Assembly: GCA_014860845.1 (NCBI GenBank)
Contig: JACZIY010000573.1
Span: 1-9,200, forward strand
DNA length: 9,200 bases
From: Anaerolineaceae bacterium
Lineage (GTDB): Bacteria; Chloroflexota; Anaerolineae; Anaerolineales; Anaerolineaceae
Reading direction: 5' to 3'
Both the position numbers and the translations under genes were made by a program. Positions 1-6,442 of this stretch are shown piece after piece. Positions within the stretch are counted from its first letter, which is position 1, and the number at the start of each line of letters is the position of its first letter. The notes under the pieces are model-generated. The model made no database searches, was not told the origin of the DNA, and was given only the letters and a program-made list of their open reading frames with translations.

Positions 1-659
1 AAACATTACACTTTAATTATGACTCAGCACAATTAGATATTCGATTAAAAAATAAATTAGCCCTTCAAACAGAATTTGGTCTGGAAAAAGACGAAAAAAT
101 TCCACTTTTCATTATGGTCACAAGGATGGACCAACAAAAAGGTGTCGATTTAGCGATCAGTGCATTGAGGATGGTTGCTGATTCAAACTGGCAAGCAATT
201 TTACTTGGAACAGGTGATCCAGTTATTGAATCAGCCTGTCGTAGTTTGGAAGTAGAGATGCCATCAAAAGTAAGATCCGTAATAAGGTTTGATTTAAATT
301 TATCAAAACGTATGTATGCCGGTGGAGATATTATTTTAATTCCATCAAGGTATGAACCCTGTGGACTGACTCAAATGATTGCAATGCGTTATGGTTGTGT
401 CCCCCTGGCTAGATCAACGGGAGGTTTACGAGATACCATCATTGATGAAGATGATTCACAACGAAATAATGGCTACTTATTCTCTGAAACTAATACTGAA
501 GTAATGGCTCTGACATTAGGTAGAGCAATATTTGATTTTGTAGATAAACAAAAATGGCAAATGATTCAATCCAATGGATTACACACTGATTTTTCCTGGG
601 AAAAATCAGCCATGGAGTATGCGAGAATTTATACCACGTTGGTTGAAGGAGAAAAATGA
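1..659 (+). CDS. glgA: Glycogen synthase, C-terminal part (5' end outside window)
   Basis: The reading frame is open from base 3 and codes for the last 218 residues of a GT5 glycosyltransferase that transfers glucose from ADP-glucose to the non-reducing end of alpha-1,4-glucan in the cytoplasm. The fragment starts just before the nucleotide-binding C-terminal Rossmann domain. It has the family R-x-x-x-QKG loop (RMDQQKGVDL, from base 123), whose Arg and Lys contact the sugar-nucleotide phosphates. It also has the hallmark SRYEPCGLTQMIAMRYG with the conserved Glu and Cys, then STGGLRDTI. The ending, DFSWEKSAMEYARIY, is typical, so the 3' end is intact. The N-terminal GT5 domain lies upstream of the window. 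The stop overlaps the glgC start by 4 bases (ATGA), which implies translational coupling. The ATG at 114 is internal and is not a real start. Identification is secure. ADP-glucose as donor is inferred from the family and the adjacent glgC. Confidence 0.95.
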   Translation, partial: TLHFNYDSAQLDIRLKNKLALQTEFGLEKDEKIPLFIMVTRMDQQKGVDLAISALRMVADSNWQAILLGTGDPVIESACRSLEVEMPSKVRSVIRFDLNLSKRMYAGGDIILIPSRYEPCGLTQMIAMRYGCVPLARSTGGLRDTIIDEDDSQRNNGYLFSETNTEVMALTLGRAIFDFVDKQKWQMIQSNGLHTDFSWEKSAMEYARIYTTLVEGEK

Positions 660-1909
660 AAATAAGAGCGGTGATTCTGGCGGGTGGAGAAGGTACCAGA
701 CTGAAAGTTCTAACCTCAAAACGTGCAAAACCTGCAGTTTTTTTCGCAGGAAAGTACCGAATTATTGACTTTCCATTATCAAATTGTGTGAACTCTCAAA
801 TCAACGATGTCATGGTTCTTGCCCAATATCGCCCACAATCACTAATTGAACACATTGGATCAGGTGCTCCATGGGATTTGAATCGTGATATTTCCGGAGG
901 GGTGCGTGTCCTGTCCCCATACAAAGCTCAGGCCTCTGATTGGTTTATCGGCACAGCGGATGCAGTTCAGCAAAATTTCACCTTTATAAAAAATGGGAAT
1001 CCTGATCATATTCTGGTGTTATCTGGAGACCATATTTATGCGATGGATTACAGAAAAATGATAGACTTTCACCTCTCAAATGATGCTGATCTTACGATAG
1101 CAACAATCACAGTGCCTTACGAAGAAGCTTCACGTTATGGAATTATGCATTATGATGAAAGTTTCCGAGTGATTGAATTTCTTGAAAAACCAGAAAACCC
1201 GCCGGCAAATACAATAAACATGGGTATTTATTTATTTAAACAAGATGTTCTTAATCAAGAATTATGGAATGATCATTTTCGATCTGGATCTTATCATGAT
1301 TTCGGAAAAGACATTATTCCAAATATGATTAAAAATAATGCCAGAGTGTTTGCCTATCCTTATTCTGGATATTGGGTCGATGTTGGTACATTGGAAGCCT
1401 ATTGGCAAGCGAATATGGATCTCTTATCAGATCAATCCGCATTCCAGGTGTATGATCCCAATTGGATTATTCATACCAGAACAGAAGAACGCCCCCCTGC
1501 TCTCATTAAAAAAGGTGCTGTTGTTGAAAACAGTATGATATCGAATGGATGTGTGATTGAGCCAGGAGCAATTGTGAGAAATTGTGTTTTTTCACCAGGT
1601 GTACATATTATGAACGATGTAGAAATCAATCAATCTATTTTATTCACGGATTGTCTGGTAGATAAGAATTCTTTAATAAACTGCAGTATTCTTGATAGAC
1701 GGGTAAAAGTTGGGGAAAATTGTTTGATTGGTGAACATAATTCTAATTTCCAAATAACTGTGATCGGCAAAGATTCAATTGTACCTTCCGGATGGACAGT
1801 TCAATCAAATGCAATCATTGGACCTGATGTAATTCCTGACGACTATAATACTAATCTGGTAAAATCGGGTGAATTTGTTCAAACAAGGAGATTACCATAT
1901 GAAATCTAA
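656..1909 (+). CDS. glgC: Glucose-1-phosphate adenylyltransferase (ADP-glucose pyrophosphorylase)
   Basis: This 417-residue protein makes ADP-glucose and pyrophosphate from ATP and glucose-1-phosphate, the committed step of bacterial glycogen synthesis. The N-terminal nucleotidyltransferase domain shows LAGGEGTRL (8-16), the KRAKPAV loop (22-28), KYRIIDFPLSNCVNS (33-47), WFIGTADA (96-103), SGDHIY with the metal-binding Asp (123-128), EKP (177-179, the Lys expected to bind the sugar phosphate), GKDIIP (217-222) and GYWVDVGT (238-245). From about residue 285 the chain becomes hexapeptide-like repeats of a left-handed beta-helix, the domain used for oligomerisation and allostery. Length is normal for the family. 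The start is supported by AAGGAGA at 646-652, and the ATG overlaps the glgA stop. The P-loop reads GEGTRL where many relatives have GRGTRL or GRGSRL. Effector preference cannot be read from the sequence. Confidence 0.96.
   Translation: MKIRAVILAGGEGTRLKVLTSKRAKPAVFFAGKYRIIDFPLSNCVNSQINDVMVLAQYRPQSLIEHIGSGAPWDLNRDISGGVRVLSPYKAQASDWFIGTADAVQQNFTFIKNGNPDHILVLSGDHIYAMDYRKMIDFHLSNDADLTIATITVPYEEASRYGIMHYDESFRVIEFLEKPENPPANTINMGIYLFKQDVLNQELWNDHFRSGSYHDFGKDIIPNMIKNNARVFAYPYSGYWVDVGTLEAYWQANMDLLSDQSAFQVYDPNWIIHTRTEERPPALIKKGAVVENSMISNGCVIEPGAIVRNCVFSPGVHIMNDVEINQSILFTDCLVDKNSLINCSILDRRVKVGENCLIGEHNSNFQITVIGKDSIVPSGWTVQSNAIIGPDVIPDDYNTNLVKSGEFVQTRRLPYEI
1885..1890 (+). promoter_or_regulatory. Ribosome binding site that fixes the malQ start
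   Basis: AAGGAG lies 8 bases before the ATG at 1899, inside the last codons of glgC. A longer in-frame reading would begin at a GTG at 1869, upstream of this site, so the Shine-Dalgarno position argues for the ATG at 1899. A second in-frame ATG at 1914 is too far from it. Confidence 0.8.
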
Positions 1910-3392
1910 TCGAATGTCAGGAATATTATTACACCCCAGTAGCTTACCAGGTCAAGATGGTATTGGCGATATTGGTCCCGAAGCGTATGATTGGGTAAAT
2001 TTTCTTGTTCAATCAGGATGTGGTTTATGGCAATTACTTCCTCTAGGCCCAACCGGTTATGGTGATTCTCCTTATCAATGTTTTTCAGCATTTGCTGGAA
2101 ATCCATATTTAATTAGCTCAACATTGTTAATTGATGAGGAATTACTCACCTTAGAAGATTTAAGGGATCGGCCTGATTTTACTGCAGAATCAGTTGATTT
2201 TGGTCCCGTTATTCAGTGGAAATTGAAACTTCTTGATCGCGCTTATAAAAATTTCACTCGAAAACACCCAGAGGAATTAACCAATAAGTTTCAGCAATTT
2301 ATCAATCAGGAACAGGATTGGTTATTGGATTTTGCATTATTTATGGCGATTAAAGAAGTGAATGATGGATTAAGTTGGGATAATTGGGACGATCGGTTAA
2401 GAAAAAGGAACAAGGAGACTCTGGAAAAGTTTCAAGAACAAAATAAAACGTTAATTGAATCTCATATGTTTAAACAATTTTTGTTCTACACACAATGGAC
2501 TGAGTTGAAAAATTATGCAAATGATCAGGGAATCAAAATCATTGGTGATATTCCCATCTTTATTTCATTTGACTCTTCTGATGCTTGGTCCAATCCGGAG
2601 TTATTTTATTTTGATGAAGACCTAAAACCAACAGTTGTCGCTGGGGTTCCACCGGATTATTTTTCGACCACCGGGCAATTATGGGGAAATCCGCTTTACC
2701 GCTGGGATATTCACAAAAAGAATCGATACAATTGGTGGTTAAAAAGAATCAAAGCCACCTTGAAGCTATTTGATTTTATTAGACTTGACCATTTTCGTGG
2801 TTTTGTAAATTACTGGGAAGTGCCAGCAGGTAACAAAACAGCTGAGGTGGGAAAATGGTTACCTGGACCTGGAGCTGATTTCTTTAATGTCATGCAAAAA
2901 GAACTGGGTGTTTTACCAATTATTGCTGAAGATTTAGGTGAAATCTCTAAGGATGTGTATGCATTAAGAGATCAATTCGACCTTCCAGGAATGAAAATCT
3001 GTCAGTTCGCTTTCTCCGGTGATCCTGATGATTCATTTTTACCTCATAACTATCCCGTGAATTGTGTTGCGTACACAGGTACGCATGACAATGACACTGC
3101 ATTAGGTTGGTATCTCTCCGCTCCCGAAAAAGAACAGGATTTTTGCCGAAAGTACTTAAGCAGATCCGGAGAAAACATCTCCTTGGATTTGATTAGAATA
3201 ATATGGTCATCGGTGGCAATAGTTTCGATCGCACCTTTACAAGACTTTCTTGGTCTGGGTACAGAAGCGAGAATGAACTATCCAGGACGAGCAAGTGGAA
3301 ATTGGAGTTGGAGAATTCTCCCTTATCAAATAAATTCTGAATTGGCCGGGAAAATCTATGAATTGAACTTCCTTTATAGTCGTTCAACATAA
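1899..3392 (+). CDS. malQ: 4-alpha-glucanotransferase (amylomaltase, GH77)
   Basis: This 497-residue cytoplasmic enzyme transfers alpha-1,4-glucan segments between malto-oligosaccharides and releases glucose. The N-terminus has the GH77 signature SGILLHPSSLPG (7-18), then LLPLGPTGYGDSPYQ (46-60). GDIPIF (216-221) and VPPDYFSTTGQLWGNPLY (250-267) follow. The catalytic residues are in place: nucleophile Asp297 in RLDHFRG, acid/base Glu344 in AEDLG and Asp397 in THDND. The end RMNYPG...GNWSWR (458-472) is canonical. This is the short bacterial/amylomaltase form, with no N-terminal extension as seen in E. coli MalQ. I chose the ATG at 1899 because of the AAGGAG 8 bases upstream. It overlaps glgC by 11 bases, so it is probably coupled to it. 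Placement after glgA-glgC points to a role in glycogen or maltodextrin remodelling. The product is clear; in vivo substrate direction is inferred. Confidence 0.96.
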   Translation: MKSNRMSGILLHPSSLPGQDGIGDIGPEAYDWVNFLVQSGCGLWQLLPLGPTGYGDSPYQCFSAFAGNPYLISSTLLIDEELLTLEDLRDRPDFTAESVDFGPVIQWKLKLLDRAYKNFTRKHPEELTNKFQQFINQEQDWLLDFALFMAIKEVNDGLSWDNWDDRLRKRNKETLEKFQEQNKTLIESHMFKQFLFYTQWTELKNYANDQGIKIIGDIPIFISFDSSDAWSNPELFYFDEDLKPTVVAGVPPDYFSTTGQLWGNPLYRWDIHKKNRYNWWLKRIKATLKLFDFIRLDHFRGFVNYWEVPAGNKTAEVGKWLPGPGADFFNVMQKELGVLPIIAEDLGEISKDVYALRDQFDLPGMKICQFAFSGDPDDSFLPHNYPVNCVAYTGTHDNDTALGWYLSAPEKEQDFCRKYLSRSGENISLDLIRIIWSSVAIVSIAPLQDFLGLGTEARMNYPGRASGNWSWRILPYQINSELAGKIYELNFLYSRST

Positions 3393-3420
3393 TCAGATCC
3401 TCTAGATATAAAAAGTACTT

Positions 3421-3449
3421 AAGTCCTGTAAAAATTTCAGGTCTTTTTT
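3421..3449 (+). terminator. Probable intrinsic terminator of the glgA-glgC-malQ operon
   Basis: AAGTCCTG (3421-3428) can pair with CAGGTCTT (3438-3445) across a 9-base A/T loop. There are seven base pairs and one T-T mismatch, and the T run continues through 3449. It starts 28 bases after the malQ stop. It overlaps the last codons and stop of the convergent transporter gene. On the other strand the hairpin is followed by AAGTACTTTTTATA, so weak bidirectional action is possible. The stem is short and imperfect, hence moderate confidence. Confidence 0.6.
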
Positions 3450-4369
3450 GAAGTAAGAAATGAAACAAGAAAGATCCCAAGAAGGATAAATAGACCACCG
3501 AGGTATTCAAGATTGTTTGGTGATTCTTTTAAAAATAAGAAAGCAAGCAGAATCGTGCCAATTGGCTCACCGATTAAAGCAATTGATACAAAAGCTGCTG
3601 GTAAATGACCTAATGCCCAATTAAAAATGGAATGCCCTAATAACTGGGGAATTAATCCTAATAAAAGCATCCATAAATAAGCTTGATTCGAATATCCCAC
3701 AAGTGACTGTCCCATTACTAACACAATCAATAACAAGAAAATTGCCGAAAATAGATACACAAAAAAAATATATTTTATGAGGGGTAGCGTTGATCTCACT
3801 TTTCTTCCCACCATCATATAACCGGCGGCCATCCAGGCACCCAACAGTGCTAAAATGTTTCCTGACAAAGTATTCCTGTCAAAGCTAAGAGCAACACTTT
3901 CGCACTGAATGAGGTCCACAACAGAAAAAGAACATTGATTACTAAGCGCTACCAGACTACTTCCCAGTAAAGCTAAAATTAGACCTATCCAAATAGTGGT
4001 GTTATTTTTTTCCTTCAAAAATATGGGGGAAAATAAAGCGACCCAAAGTGGTGTCGTGGTGACGAGAACCACTGAACTGGCAATACTTGTGTACTCCAAT
4101 GAAGTTATCCAGGCAGCAAAATGGATTGAAAGGAATAATCCAGATAAAATCAAAAAATACAATTCACTTCTAGAAATTTTAAATAATTTCTTTTTATACT
4201 GAAAAAATGCAAACGGTGTAATGAATAAAGTTGCAGTCAATAAACGAATAGCTGCAATGACAATCGAAGGTGCCCCACTTTGAGCAAATCGAATAAAAAT
4301 CGATGCTGTAGATACCGCAAAAATTCCTAAAAGTAATCCGAAAATGGGGTAAAGTTTTTCTTTATTCAT
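3437..4369 (-). CDS. EamA/DMT-superfamily transporter, ten transmembrane helices, substrate unknown
   Basis: This 310-residue, highly hydrophobic protein has the layout of the drug/metabolite transporter superfamily: two tandem five-helix EamA repeats (about 7-142 and 170-305) and about ten membrane segments. Visible family features are the first helix with STASIFIRFAQ (20-30), AAIRLLTATLF (39-49), the TSLEYTSIASSVVLVTTTPLWVALFSPIFLKE region ending repeat 1 (89-120, read in pieces), and in repeat 2 GHSIFNWALGHLPAAFVSIALIGEP (245-269). These repeats are the usual helix 3-4 signature. The linker between repeats (143-169) is longer than usual and holds two cysteines (146, 156). Members export amino acids, purines or other metabolites, so no substrate can be assigned. 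Upstream of its ATG (complement of 4367-4369) I see no strong Shine-Dalgarno. It is divergent from the ferredoxin gene and convergent with malQ, so it is probably monocistronic. Confidence 0.9.
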   Translation of the reverse strand: MNKEKLYPIFGLLLGIFAVSTASIFIRFAQSGAPSIVIAAIRLLTATLFITPFAFFQYKKKLFKISRSELYFLILSGLFLSIHFAAWITSLEYTSIASSVVLVTTTPLWVALFSPIFLKEKNNTTIWIGLILALLGSSLVALSNQCSFSVVDLIQCESVALSFDRNTLSGNILALLGAWMAAGYMMVGRKVRSTLPLIKYIFFVYLFSAIFLLLIVLVMGQSLVGYSNQAYLWMLLLGLIPQLLGHSIFNWALGHLPAAFVSIALIGEPIGTILLAFLFLKESPNNLEYLGGLFILLGIFLVSFLTSKKT

Positions 4370-4389
4370 AATTTAATAGGTTTCTTCGC

Positions 4390-4417
4390 TTGACAAAAAG
4401 TGTATGCTTGATAAAAT
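4390..4417 (+). promoter_or_regulatory. Sigma-70-type promoter for the ferredoxin gene
   Basis: A perfect -35 box TTGACA (4390-4395) is separated by 16 bases from TAAAAT (4412-4417), a 5-of-6 match to TATAAT. A transcript starting near 4424 would have an untranslated leader of about 95 bases before the ferredoxin ATG, which is preceded by AGGAGG at 4509-4514. The -10 box lies within several inverted repeats (listed separately). No equally good promoter was found for the divergent transporter gene. Confidence 0.65.
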
Positions 4418-4446
4418 CAATTTGAAGTTGATGCCAAATTTTATCA
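4408..4446. repeat. Inverted-repeat cluster overlapping the promoter -10 box (candidate operator)
   Basis: TGATAAAAT (4409-4417) is repeated in exact inverted form as ATTTTATCA (4438-4446). Within it, TTGAT (4408-4412), ATCAA (4416-4420) and TTGAT (4428-4432) form three alternating half-sites. TTGATAAAATCAA is a 13-base dyad with a 3-base centre. An outer pair, TTGACAA (4390-4396) and TTGTCAA (4450-4456), encloses it. The arrangement over a -10 box looks like a regulator binding site or an RNA hairpin at the start of the transcript. The TTGAT/ATCAA half-sites resemble those of FNR/CRP-family proteins, but the FNR consensus spacer is four bases, not three. The binding protein is unknown. Confidence 0.5.
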
Positions 4447-4519
4447 TCATTGTCAAAATGAGGTTTACATTCTTATTCCAATAATTTTTCAAAATTTAGT
4501 GCATATTTAGGAGGAAAAA

Positions 4520-4930
4520 ATGACTCATGTAATAACAAGTTTATGCCTGCGTGATGGTGGCTGTGCAACAGTTTGTCCAGTCGAATGTATCGTCCCTGGC
4601 AAACCAGAAGATCAATATCCATTGTATTACATTGATCCGGATACTTGCATTGATTGTGGCGCATGTGTTCCTGAGTGCCCATGGGAAGCAATCTTCCCAG
4701 AAGATGAAGTGCCGGCACCATATGTAGCAAAAGGTGGAGAAAAACTTTCCATGCCTGTTGGTACTCCTGGATTTACAGAAGTTTATGATGGAACCAACCA
4801 CGACGGTGAAGAGGTTCACCTGGAAGGTACCAAAACCTTGGAAGCTGGAGAGGAAGTCGATTTAACTCCTGATACTGAAGTAAATGCCAAATACTTTAGT
4901 GATGGTCCAGGTTATAGCACCGCTGGATAA
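4520..4930 (+). CDS. Dicluster ferredoxin with acidic C-terminal extension
   Basis: This 136-residue protein is a small cytoplasmic electron carrier. Residues 1-60 form a two-cluster ferredoxin fold. The first motif is C9-x2-D12-x2-C15-x3-C19-P, the classical 4Fe-4S spacing with Asp in place of the second Cys. The second is complete: C43-x2-C46-x2-C49-x3-C53-P. In the usual crossed pattern, C43, C46, C49 and C19 hold one [4Fe-4S] cluster. C9, C15 and C53, perhaps with Asp12, hold a [3Fe-4S] or Asp-ligated [4Fe-4S] cluster. C23 is an extra Cys near cluster II, as in 7Fe ferredoxins. About 75 further residues follow, rich in Asp/Glu (17 acidic, 4 Lys, no Arg) and ending YFSDGPGYSTAG. I do not recognise this part as a named domain. 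The AGGAGG site 5 bases before the ATG is the best in the window. The gene has its own promoter and terminator, so it is probably monocistronic and well expressed. Its redox partner is unknown. Confidence 0.92.
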   Translation: MTHVITSLCLRDGGCATVCPVECIVPGKPEDQYPLYYIDPDTCIDCGACVPECPWEAIFPEDEVPAPYVAKGGEKLSMPVGTPGFTEVYDGTNHDGEEVHLEGTKTLEAGEEVDLTPDTEVNAKYFSDGPGYSTAG

Positions 4931-4951
4931 TTTTAAAATTTTGGTTATGAT

Positions 4952-4983
4952 AGAGGAAGTCAAATGACTTCCTCTTTTTTTTT
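4952..4983 (+). terminator. Strong intrinsic terminator after the ferredoxin gene
   Basis: AGAGGAAGTCA (4952-4962) and TGACTTCCTCT (4965-4975) are exact inverted repeats. In RNA they would form a 9-10 bp stem with a small loop around CAAATG, followed directly by a run of T to 4983. It begins 21 bases after the ferredoxin stop and separates that gene from the lyase gene downstream. Confidence 0.93.
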
Positions 4984-5008
4984 AATTTAATTAGAAAGGG
5001 AAATTTCC

Positions 5009-6442
5009 ATGCAAGATTATCGAATAGAAAAAGACTCTTTAGGGCCATTAGAAGTACCGAACACTGCCTATTTTGGTGTACAAACCCAGAGAGCAGTGTT
5101 GAACTTTCCCATATCAGGCATGAAACCATATCCAGCTTTCATCTGGTCAATGGCTGCCATTAAAACCTCAGCTGCAAAAGTCCATAAAGACCTTAGATTA
5201 TTAAATGAAGATTACGCCGATGCAATAATCCAGGCAGGAAATGAAGTGATGAAGGGCTCCTGGAATGAGCAATTTGTGGTCGATCCTTTCCAGGCTGGTG
5301 CTGGTACCAGCCATAATATGAATGCAAATGAAGTTATGGCAAATAGGGCAACCGAACTCCTGGGAGGTGAATTAGGAGAGTATCGAGTAAATCCAAATGA
5401 TCATGTTAACATGGGACAATCGACCAATGATACGATTCCGACAGCAATAAGGTTAGGTTGTCTATGGAGATTGGATGAGTTGCTATTAACAATTAATCAA
5501 TTAGTTGAAGCATTAAGAATTAAAGCAAGTGAATTTGATCATATTGTTAAATCCGGAAGAACTCATTTACAGGATGCAGTTCCCGTGCGACTTGGTCAGG
5601 AATTCAGTGCATATGCCCGCGCGGTAGAACGGGACGCAGAAAGAATTCGAAGGTCTTCTGAAGGACTTCGTAGGCTTGGAATAGGTGGAACAGCGACAGG
5701 TTCAGGATTAAATGCGCATAAAGAGTATCATCCCCGCATGGTTCAGGAACTTAAAAGATTAACTGGATTAGAATTATTCACATCCGATGACTTGTTTGAA
5801 TCAATGCAATCCATGGCGGATATGGTTGATTTTTCGTCATCGCTCCGAATTTTGGCTGTGACCTTAACAAGAATTGCCAATGATTTCCGTTTATTATCTT
5901 CCGGCCCAGCAACTGGCTTGGACGAAATCAGACTGCCACCTGTGCAACCAGGTTCGAGTATTATGCCGGGCAAGGTAAATCCTGTTCTGGCTGAGATGCT
6001 CAATATGGCTATGTATCATATTCTTGGAAATGACACCACAGTCAGTCTGGCAGCACAAGCAGGTCAACTCGAATTGAATGTGATGATGCCAATTATCGCT
6101 CATAATTTATTCGAGATGATGCATGTAATGATCGGTAGCATAGATGCATTTACCAATAAATGTGTAATAGGTATTACAGCAAATGTAGAAAAAGCCGAGG
6201 GTTGGTTAGAGAAGAATTCAATTTTGGTAACCGCCCTCAACCCATTAATTGGTTATCAGGTTGGAGCGGGATTGGTCAAAGAATCAATTACAAGAAATAT
6301 GACCATCCGAGAACTAGCCTTAGAAAAAGTCACAAATGGATTGTTGATTAATAAGAACACGCTGCAACCACTTCAGGAGTCAGATATCCTGAATGTCTTT
6401 AGTGATCTAAGAAAATTCACTGAAGGAGGAATCTTATCCTGA
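5009..6442 (+). CDS. aspA: Aspartate ammonia-lyase (aspartase), fumarase/aspartase superfamily
   Basis: This 477-residue protein is the usual length for the superfamily and would convert L-aspartate to fumarate and ammonia in the cytoplasm. The three conserved regions are present: GAGTSHNMNANEVMANRA (97-114, with Thr100), NPNDHVNMGQSTND (128-141, with Ser138-Thr139) and the signature loop GSSIMPGKVNP (315-325, with the catalytic Ser, Lys322 and Asn324). His186 lies in GRTHLQDAVP. The main alternative is class II fumarase. I favour aspartase because of THLQDAVPVRLGQEF, NDHVN rather than NDDVN, and the N-terminal YFGVQTQRAVLNFPISG. The start has AAAGGGA at 4995-5001. It follows the strong ferredoxin terminator, yet I find no clear promoter in the 78-bp gap, so expression depends on readthrough or a non-canonical promoter. 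Its last codons overlap those of the convergent ppgK by 9 bases. Confidence 0.86.
   Translation: MQDYRIEKDSLGPLEVPNTAYFGVQTQRAVLNFPISGMKPYPAFIWSMAAIKTSAAKVHKDLRLLNEDYADAIIQAGNEVMKGSWNEQFVVDPFQAGAGTSHNMNANEVMANRATELLGGELGEYRVNPNDHVNMGQSTNDTIPTAIRLGCLWRLDELLLTINQLVEALRIKASEFDHIVKSGRTHLQDAVPVRLGQEFSAYARAVERDAERIRRSSEGLRRLGIGGTATGSGLNAHKEYHPRMVQELKRLTGLELFTSDDLFESMQSMADMVDFSSSLRILAVTLTRIANDFRLLSSGPATGLDEIRLPPVQPGSSIMPGKVNPVLAEMLNMAMYHILGNDTTVSLAAQAGQLELNVMMPIIAHNLFEMMHVMIGSIDAFTNKCVIGITANVEKAEGWLEKNSILVTALNPLIGYQVGAGLVKESITRNMTIRELALEKVTNGLLINKNTLQPLQESDILNVFSDLRKFTEGGILS
6372..6393 (-). other. Hairpin inside the aspA 3' end, downstream of ppgK
   Basis: TTCAGGA (6372-6378) and TCCTGAA (6387-6393) form a perfect 7-bp stem with an 8-base loop. 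Read on the - strand, it begins 40 bases after the ppgK stop. It lacks a T run in that direction, so it is not a canonical terminator. It could slow 3' exonucleases or help a factor-dependent end. It may also be chance. Confidence 0.3.

Noticed and set aside
1869..1898. Upstream GTG start for malQ adding ten residues
   Set aside because: The added residues are the translated Shine-Dalgarno region, and AAGGAG is correctly spaced for the ATG at 1899.
3193..3510. 105-codon open frame on the - strand across the malQ/EamA junction
   Set aside because: Overlaps both real genes, covers the malQ C-terminal signature and has no plausible start context.
4408..4420. True FNR box
   Set aside because: TTGAT and ATCAA are separated by three bases, while the FNR consensus has four. 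Kept only as an unassigned operator candidate.
4424..4519. Riboswitch in the roughly 95-base ferredoxin leader
   Set aside because: Apart from the inverted repeat near its start, the leader is AT-rich and shows no recognisable conserved riboswitch core or terminator-antiterminator pair.
4473..4819. Two open frames (4473-4730 and 4541-4819) on the - strand opposite the ferredoxin gene
   Set aside because: They are antisense to an unmistakable CxxCxxC ferredoxin, show no family motifs and owe their His/Cys-rich composition to the complementary strand.
4999..5008. Palindrome GGAAATTTCC just before the aspA ATG as a translational switch
   Set aside because: It has no loop, so it cannot fold on itself in RNA, and a 10-base AT-centred palindrome is easily chance.
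5009..6442. Class II fumarase (fumC) as the name for the lyase
   Set aside because: Same superfamily, but THLQDAVP, NDHVN and the N-terminal motif fit aspartase better. Fumarase stays the main alternative.
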